In this document: positions 58,899 through 64,000 of the stretch, piece after piece | Numbering within the stretch: position 1 is the stretch's first letter | Layout of the letters: each line of letters opens with the position of its first letter | DNA from: Chryseobacterium kimseyorum | GTDB lineage: Bacteria > Bacteroidota > Bacteroidia > Flavobacteriales > Weeksellaceae | Length of the DNA: 64,000 nt | Direction of reading: 5' to 3' | Assembly (NCBI RefSeq): GCF_025971945.1 | Contig: NZ_JAPDHW010000001.1 | Coordinates: forward strand, 310,001 to 374,000 | The notes under the pieces: generated by a model | What the model was told of the DNA's origin: nothing | Database searches by the model: none | The model's input: the letters and a program-made list of their open reading frames with translations, nothing else | Position numbers and translations under genes: made by a program

Positions 58899-59825
58899 TT
58901 ATTTTTTCTCGTTGTCCACGGTTGATGCCTGTGCAAAATGTTGCAATGCGCCAAGGGTTGCTTTTCCGATATTGAAGACATACCGAACATCAGTATTGGC
59001 AAACGTATCATCTTTTGTATGCGGAAGGTCGCTTCTCAGATACTCGAAGAATCCTGTGATTACTTCACCTTTTTTCTCAAAAGAAATATAGTCGCTGTGT
59101 TCTGCAGGATCAATCTGAGCTTTAAGCGGAGAATACAGTGTTGTACATGCTATCAGTTCTTTTGTTGCCTGCTTTGATGCGGCGTTGTTTTTTGAACTTC
59201 CTCCCTGATCTTCGTCGCAGAAAACGGTGTCATTAAACATTCCTTTTTTGCCGCCGACCTGATCGAGATTCAATACCATTTTAACATCTATCTGTCTTAT
59301 TTTTTTCTGGTAAACCACGTCGTCTACATAATGCTTACTGCCGTACAGTCCCTGCTCTTCACCAGAGAAATGTATAAATTTGATAGAATATTCTGTAGGA
59401 ACATCCTTTAAAATTTTTGCGGCTTCAAGAATAATCGAAGTTCCACTGCCGTTATCGTTTACTCCCGGTCCGTTGATACTGTCGAAATGGCCGCAGATGA
59501 TAATATACTGATCAGCATGAACAGTTCCTTTCTTCGTGATGATAAGATTTTTAGATTTAAGCTTACCTATGGAAAACGGATCTTCTGAAATTTCATCTTC
59601 AGAATATCCAAAAGAAAGATATTTATTTTTGATCCACAGCAGGGCGTTGTCATTTTCCTGAGAACCCGTTGTTTTAACTCCAAGCTTCTCAAATTCTTTT
59701 AAATTCGACGTAATATTTTCCAAATTCAATTGATCTACACGATCCTGATATGTTTGGATGAAACTTTGTGACTTAAGTTCTGTAGTAAGAATGCCTAAGA
59801 ATAAAACGGCTAAAATCTTTTTCAT
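58899..59825 (-). CDS. M28-family zinc peptidase without sorting domain
   Basis: A 308-residue exported aminopeptidase-type protein with signal peptide (about 1-20). M28 metal ligands are visible: H113 and D115 in CGHFDSINGPG, D124 in GVNDNGSGTS, the E156-E157 pair in FSGEEQGLYGS, D188 in LNLDQVGG, and H269 in PHTKDDTF. It ends soon after the catalytic domain (LGALQHFAQASTVDNEKK). The neighbouring homologue has about 85 more residues, with a T9SS sorting domain. The two genes are tandem duplicates 48 bases apart. This one probably stays in the periplasm or envelope. Confidence 0.88.
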   Translation of the reverse strand: MKKILAVLFLGILTTELKSQSFIQTYQDRVDQLNLENITSNLKEFEKLGVKTTGSQENDNALLWIKNKYLSFGYSEDEISEDPFSIGKLKSKNLIITKKGTVHADQYIIICGHFDSINGPGVNDNGSGTSIILEAAKILKDVPTEYSIKFIHFSGEEQGLYGSKHYVDDVVYQKKIRQIDVKMVLNLDQVGGKKGMFNDTVFCDEDQGGSSKNNAASKQATKELIACTTLYSPLKAQIDPAEHSDYISFEKKGEVITGFFEYLRSDLPHTKDDTFANTDVRYVFNIGKATLGALQHFAQASTVDNEKK

Positions 59826-59873
59826 ATTTGTTGAAATAAATTTGAAATTATCTTATTTTTTTGATGATTAAAT

Positions 59874-61058
59874 TTATTTTTTAATAATAATCTTCTTTGA
59901 AATTTTCTCATCATTGAGACTGATCGTCACCATATAATTTCCAGACTCAACACCTGAAATATTAATCTCATTCTTATTTTTAGATTCTAAAACCAACTTC
60001 CCTGTCATATCGGATATTTCAACATTGAAATCCTTACTGTACTTAGGCAATTCAATATTTAAAACATTTTTAGCAGGATTAGGATAAATTTTGACAGCTT
60101 CTAAAGTATTAACTTGATTTTCGTTGGTACTCAAATTAGCCGTACTCGCAACCGCAAAATGCTGAAGTGCACCTACCGCAGCCTTTCCAACATTATAAAC
60201 GTACGTTGGATTTACATTGGCAAAAGTGTCATTTGTAGTATGCTCATTCATGCTCTGCGGAATTTCGTAGAAACCGGTAATTATATCTCCCTTCGCTTCA
60301 AACGGAATATAGTCTGAAGCATAAGTATTTGACATAACTGTTTGTAACGGAGAATAAAGCGTTGTACAATTTGCCAGCTGCTGTGTGAAAACTAAAGACT
60401 GCGCATTATTAGATGCTAATCCGCTCTGATCACTCTCACATTTAACAGCACTGTTCGGGTTTCCCAACTGTCCACCAACCTGATCAATATTAAAAACAAC
60501 TTTCAGATTTAACTGACGGACGTTGTTCTGAAAAACTACATTGTTGACGTAATGTGTGCTCCCTTTCAAACCTTGCTCCTCACCGGAAAAATGGATAAAC
60601 TTAATTGAATATTCAGTCGGAATATCTTTTAAAATTCTCGCAGCTTCCAGCAAAATAGAGGTTCCACTTCCGTTATCGCTGACTCCCGGACCTGTGATGG
60701 TATCGTAATGTCCGCAGATAATCACGTAGATGTTTGGATAAACGGTTCCTGTTTTTGTTATAATTAAATTCTTCGACGTCACATTTCCAAAAGTAAAAGT
60801 ATCTTCTACGATCTGATTTGCATCGTAACCATAAGTCTGATATTTAGCCTTAAGCCAGTTCAATGTACTGGTGTTGGCTGGTGAACCGGTAGTTTTCACA
60901 CCTAATGCTGCAAACTCCTGAAGAAGAGTAGTAATATTGGTTTGCGTAATCTGGTTGACTCTGTTTTGGTAAGCTTGAATAAAACTTTGAGCCTGCGCAT
61001 TGTACATTGCTAAAGAAAGGAGTAGAAGAGTGGATAATTTTTTCACTGTAAACGTCAA
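59874..61058 (-). CDS. M28-family zinc peptidase with T9SS type A sorting domain
   Basis: A 394-residue peptidase homologous to its neighbour over the whole catalytic part. It has a signal peptide (about 1-24, ending AQAQ) and metal ligands H117, D119, D128, E160/E161, D192 and H273 (EHTTNDTFAN). After residue 318 a type A sorting domain follows: EAVKIYPNPAKNVLNIELPKYSKDFNVEISDMTGKLVLESKNKNEINISGVESGNYMVTISLNDEKISKKIIIKK. It is therefore a predicted T9SS cargo, attached to or released at the surface. PorQ of the same system is encoded at 20211-21203. Confidence 0.92.
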   Translation of the reverse strand: MTFTVKKLSTLLLLSLAMYNAQAQSFIQAYQNRVNQITQTNITTLLQEFAALGVKTTGSPANTSTLNWLKAKYQTYGYDANQIVEDTFTFGNVTSKNLIITKTGTVYPNIYVIICGHYDTITGPGVSDNGSGTSILLEAARILKDIPTEYSIKFIHFSGEEQGLKGSTHYVNNVVFQNNVRQLNLKVVFNIDQVGGQLGNPNSAVKCESDQSGLASNNAQSLVFTQQLANCTTLYSPLQTVMSNTYASDYIPFEAKGDIITGFYEIPQSMNEHTTNDTFANVNPTYVYNVGKAAVGALQHFAVASTANLSTNENQVNTLEAVKIYPNPAKNVLNIELPKYSKDFNVEISDMTGKLVLESKNKNEINISGVESGNYMVTISLNDEKISKKIIIKK

Positions 61059-61097
61059 TTTTATACTTGGAAGTAATTTTAAACAAATGTAGATAAT

Positions 61098-61130
61098 AAA
61101 AAAATCCCGAGCAAAAAACTCAGGATTTTA
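61098..61130 (-). terminator. Rho-independent terminator after rplT
   Basis: An imperfect stem (AAAATCC with GGATTTT, then GAG with CTC, one mismatch) and a T-run on the minus strand. It ends the thrS-infC-rpmI-rplT transcript. Confidence 0.8.
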
Positions 61131-61153
61131 TATTGATAACAAAAAATTTTACA

Positions 61154-61498
61154 TTATTTTACTTGATCTACAACTGCTTTGAATGCTTCAGGATAGTTCA
61201 TCGCTAAGTCAGCTAAAACTTTTCTGTTCAATTCAATGTTGTTCTTTTTAAGAGCTCCCATAAACTGAGAGTAAGACATTCCGTGCTCTCTAGCTCCTGC
61301 ATTGATACGCATGATCCAAAGTGATCTGAAGTTTCTCTTTTTCTCTTTTCTTCCACGGTAAGCATATTGCATTGCTTTTTGTACCGCGTTTTTAGCAACA
61401 GTCCAAACGTTCTTTCTTCTACCGAAAAAACCTTTAGCTTGTTTCATTAATTTTTTTCTGCGAGCTCTAGAAGCTACGGCATTTACTGATCTTGGCAT
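61154..61498 (-). CDS. rplT: 50S ribosomal protein L20
   Basis: A 114-residue ribosomal protein. It starts [77 protein letters not shown], the L20 signature throughout. It binds 23S rRNA early in 50S assembly. It lies 117 bases after rpmI in the usual infC-rpmI-rplT order. Confidence 0.98.
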   Translation of the reverse strand: MPRSVNAVASRARRKKLMKQAKGFFGRRKNVWTVAKNAVQKAMQYAYRGRKEKKRNFRSLWIMRINAGAREHGMSYSQFMGALKKNNIELNRKVLADLAMNYPEAFKAVVDQVK

Positions 61499-61615
61499 AA
61501 TTTAAATTGTTTTTTTGAAAAGGGCGGTAAACTGTTTCATTACACTTATCTGCACCGTTTCAGGGTTAAAATGTTGAATTGTTATTCTTATAAACCGAAA
61601 AATGATTTATAAAAA

Positions 61616-61813
61616 CTACTTAATTGCTAATTGACGTTTAACGCCTTTCTCATCCACTTTCGCAACATAAGAAGTAGTAGTAAGATTTCTCTTCTGCTTA
61701 GTTTCTTTTTTAGTTAAGATGTGGCTTTTGAAAGCATTTTTTCTTTTAATCTTACCAGTTCCGGTAAGTTTAAAACGCTTCTTAGCACCTGATTTCGTTT
61801 TTAATTTTGGCAT
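61616..61813 (-). CDS. rpmI: 50S ribosomal protein L35
   Basis: A 65-residue basic protein, [44 protein letters not shown], standard for L35. Co-directional with rplT and infC. The gap to infC is unusually long (373 bases) and includes a GC-rich repeat-like block. Confidence 0.97.
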   Translation of the reverse strand: MPKLKTKSGAKKRFKLTGTGKIKRKNAFKSHILTKKETKQKRNLTTTSYVAKVDEKGVKRQLAIK

Positions 61814-61937
61814 TGTTTGCTTTTTTATGTTTTTGTTATCAATACTATTTTCAAGTGTAACAATATGTCAGTTTACCAGTGTGTCAATGACAAAATCAAT
61901 TGTTACATTGTTAGACTTCTAGATTGTTACATTATTT

Positions 61938-62067
61938 GGGCGTGTCCCTTACTCGTTCATTCCGCTGCACTTCATTCTCTCATTCGGGTCAGGCTATCCA
62001 TTTCAAGTCCTCGCGCCATTGCTTTGCCGGCTCCTGCTGTGGGCTTTCCATTTCTATCCTTCACGCA
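61938..62067. repeat. Putative dispersed GC-rich intergenic repeat (GGGCGTG...CACGC type)
   Basis: A 130-base block much richer in GC than its flanks, starting GGGCGTGTCCCTTACTCG and ending TATCCTTCACGCA. Between them it has CGGGTCAGGCTATCC and CTCGCGCCATTGCTTTGCC. It resembles a family of intergenic repeats I recall from Flavobacteriia genomes (GGGCGTGCCC-start, CACGC-end). It is untranslated and lies between infC and rpmI, which are normally close. Function unknown; the recall needs a search. Confidence 0.5.
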
Positions 62068-62186
62068 GATATTCGGTTTGCAAAATTACGAAAAATTATC
62101 ATACAAAAAGAGACTTTCATTAGAAAATCTCTCAATGTATATTTCCGTAGGATAATGAGTCATAAACTCATCATCGTATTGTCAAA

Positions 62187-62747
62187 TTATTTAGCTGGTT
62201 TTTTAGGACTCATCATCATAATCATTCTTTTACCTTCAAGTTTAGGAAGCTGATCTACTTTCCCAACGTGCTCTAATTCCTGAGCCAGTTTAAGAAGTAA
62301 AATTTCACCCTGATCTTTAAAGATAATAGAACGTCCTTTGAAAAATACGTAGGTTTTCAATTTTGAACCTTCTTCCAAAAACTTTTCAGCATGTTTTTTC
62401 TTAAAATCATAATCGTGCTCGTCAGTCTGAGGTCCGAAACGGATCTCCTTTACAACCACTTTGATTTGTTTTGCTTTAAGCTCTTTTGTTTTCTTCTTTT
62501 GCTCGTATAAAAACTTTTTATAGTCTAATATTCTTGCAATGAAAGGTTCAGCTTTGTCTGAAATCACGACCAAATCTAATTCCTGCTCTTTGGCAATTTG
62601 TCTCGCTTTGTCAATCGGGAAAATTCCCGCTTCTACGTTGTCGCCCACTAAACGAAGTTCTCTTACGCGAATCTTATCGTTTATCATGTGTAAGTCCTCC
62701 TGAGGTGGACGTCTTTGTGGGCCTCTGTTGTTAAATCGTTGTGCTAT
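62187..62747 (-). CDS. infC: Translation initiation factor IF-3, probably with an AUA start
   Basis: A factor of 186 residues from the proposed start. From the ATG at 62687 it would be 166 residues and begin [24 protein letters not shown]. That methionine sits where the family has H-R-I-N, inside the N-terminal domain, and coding-like sequence ([19 protein letters not shown]) continues upstream in frame. The first near-cognate codon in the open frame is ATA at 62745-62747. A stop lies five codons further up, with no ATG, GTG or TTG between. Non-AUG starts are a known autoregulatory feature of infC. The C-terminal domain is [30 protein letters not shown]. Confidence 0.85.
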   Translation of the reverse strand: MAQRFNNRGPQRRPPQEDLHMINDKIRVRELRLVGDNVEAGIFPIDKARQIAKEQELDLVVISDKAEPFIARILDYKKFLYEQKKKTKELKAKQIKVVVKEIRFGPQTDEHDYDFKKKHAEKFLEEGSKLKTYVFFKGRSIIFKDQGEILLLKLAQELEHVGKVDQLPKLEGKRMIMMMSPKKPAK

Positions 62748-62873
62748 TGCTTTATAATTTTATTGGTTAATAACTAATTTTGAATTGAAAAATTTAATGA
62801 TTAAAAATTTAAAAATTGCTTTTTGCAAATTAATCTCTAAATAAGTTTAATATTTAAATCATTAAATCTTCAA

Positions 62874-64000
62874 CTATATTGTTGCTTCTTTTTTGAAGTA
62901 TGCTGCGAATTCATCCATCGTCATCACTCCAAGATCGCCTTCTCCACGTCTACGTACAGAAATTGTGCCATCTCTTTCTTCATTTTCTCCTACCACAAGC
63001 ATGAAAGGAATCTTTTTCAATTCCGCATCACGGATCTTTTTCCCTGTTTTTTCGTTTCGCTCGTCAATCAATCCGCTAATATCGTTAATTTCTAAAAATT
63101 CTGAAACTTTTTTAGCATAATCTACATATTTTTCGCTGATCGGCAATATCGTAAACTGATCCGGGCTCAACCACAATGGAAAATCTCCCGCAGTGTTTTC
63201 TAATAAGATGGCGATAAAACGCTCCATAGAACCAAACGGTGCTCTGTGAATCATTACCGGTCTGTGCTTCTCATTATCGCTTCCGATGTAAGTAAGGTCA
63301 AATCTTTCCGGTAAATTATAGTCTACCTGAATAGTTCCCAACTGCCACTTTCTACCTAAAGCATCTTTCACCATGAAATCTAATTTAGGACCGTAGAATG
63401 CAGCTTCGCCATATTCAATCACCGTTCTCAAACCTTTCTTTTCCGCAGCCTGAATGATTGCACTTTCTGCTTTCTCCCAATTCTCATCAGAACCGATATA
63501 TTTTTGTTTGTTTTCAGGATCTCTCAACGAAACCTGAGTAACAAAATCTTCAAATCCTAAAGATTTAAAAACGTATAACGTTAAATCAATTACCTTTTCA
63601 AATTCCTCCAACAGCTGATCAGGAGTACAGAAAAGGTGAGCATCATCCTGAGTAAATCCGCGAACACGGGTTAAGCCGTGAAGCTCACCACTTTGCTCAT
63701 ATCGGTAAACAGTTCCGAATTCTGCATATCTTTTTGGCAAATCTCTGTAGCTCCATTGTGAAGTTTTATAAATCTCACAGTGATGCGGACAGTTCATTGG
63801 TTTCAGTAAAAATTCTTCTCCTTCGTTTGGAGTTTTAATCGGCTGGAAGCTGTCTTCACCATATTTATCCCAGTGACCAGAAGTTACATACAATTCTTTC
63901 GAACCGATGTGTGGAGACATTACAAACTCGTAACCTCCTTTTTTCTGAGCAGCAGAAAGGAAATTTTCTAATTTTTTTCTTAAAGCTGTACCTTTTGGTA
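62874..64000 (-). CDS. thrS: Threonine-tRNA ligase, C-terminal part
   Basis: The frame is open past the internal ATG at 63920 to the window edge ([32 protein letters not shown]), so the 5' part is outside. Motif 2 is [21 protein letters not shown] and motif 3 is [20 protein letters not shown]. The zinc ligands are seen as C in [11 protein letters not shown] in DDAHLF and H in MIHRAP. The C-terminal anticodon-binding domain is present ([23 protein letters not shown]...[25 protein letters not shown]). First of the thrS-infC-rpmI-rplT cluster. Confidence 0.97.
   Translation of the reverse strand, partial: PKGTALRKKLENFLSAAQKKGGYEFVMSPHIGSKELYVTSGHWDKYGEDSFQPIKTPNEGEEFLLKPMNCPHHCEIYKTSQWSYRDLPKRYAEFGTVYRYEQSGELHGLTRVRGFTQDDAHLFCTPDQLLEEFEKVIDLTLYVFKSLGFEDFVTQVSLRDPENKQKYIGSDENWEKAESAIIQAAEKKGLRTVIEYGEAAFYGPKLDFMVKDALGRKWQLGTIQVDYNLPERFDLTYIGSDNEKHRPVMIHRAPFGSMERFIAILLENTAGDFPLWLSPDQFTILPISEKYVDYAKKVSEFLEINDISGLIDERNEKTGKKIRDAELKKIPFMLVVGENEERDGTISVRRRGEGDLGVMTMDEFAAYFKKEATI

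Noticed and set aside
58899..61058. Loss of a metal ligand in both M28 peptidases (SDY instead of SDH)
   Set aside because: The final histidine ligand of this family lies in the later H-T-x-x-D-T motif, which is present in both (H269 and H273).
62685..62687. ATG of infC as the true start
   Set aside because: It lies inside the conserved N-terminal domain, and protein-like sequence continues upstream in frame.

Overview
The window looks like a chromosome segment of a Chryseobacterium-like member of the Flavobacteriia (Bacteroidota). Four observations support this. The DNA is AT-rich. Promoters carry the Bacteroidota -7 element TAnnTTTG rather than a sigma70-type -10. Type IX secretion parts are present: PorQ, and a peptidase with a C-terminal sorting domain. 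The gene families (lipoprotein TamL, CcsBA fusion, HisB fusion, NlpC lipoprotein, L-lysine 6-transaminase) fit this group. I see no insertion sequence, prophage, CRISPR array or rRNA. The assignment is inferred from gene content; no alignment was run.

Layout. 1-1970: end of an unknown gene, a secreted lactonase-type propeller and a DUF805 membrane protein. 2005-9709: a minus-strand beta-oxidation locus resembling Bacillus fadNAE, led by a MarR regulator with two near-identical palindromic operators. It is interrupted by a DUF1016 nuclease-family gene with a flanking repeat, and by a four-helix-bundle gene. 9736-12687: FecCD-type ABC transporter parts and a TlpA-like lipoprotein. 12873-17925: a ferredoxin-reductase-like protein coupled to an ElyC/SanA-like protein, then tamL and an RNA methyltransferase whose 5' ends overlap. 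17998-22719: small membrane or stress-type proteins, cmk, porQ, pyrH and frr. 22779-25769: unknown lipoproteins and secreted proteins. 25908-30679: ftsK, a LolA-like carrier and an LptF/G permease. 30916-34251: CcsBA. 34313-34804: decayed DNA.

35131-38106 holds the lysine catabolism pair (transaminase and semialdehyde dehydrogenase). 39165-45576 is an RND efflux operon with its own regulator and an operator around its promoter. 45598-46616 is an acetyltransferase/MarR operon with a palindrome over its -7 box. A tRNA-Ala(GGC) follows at 46771. 47365-51453 holds a Bacteroidota protein of unknown function, an NlpC/P60 lipoprotein, dapD and two glycosyltransferases. 51459-58856 is a complete histidine operon (hisGDCBHAFIE) preceded by a short leader peptide with His-His-Tyr-His-His and a terminator, a candidate attenuator. 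58899-61058 holds tandem M28 peptidases, only one with the T9SS tail. 61154-64000 is the thrS-infC-rpmI-rplT translation operon, read leftwards, with infC probably starting at an AUA codon.

Most of the window is housekeeping. The most interesting signals are regulatory: the his leader, the infC start, the MarR operators at three loci, and dispersed repeats that split otherwise conserved operons.
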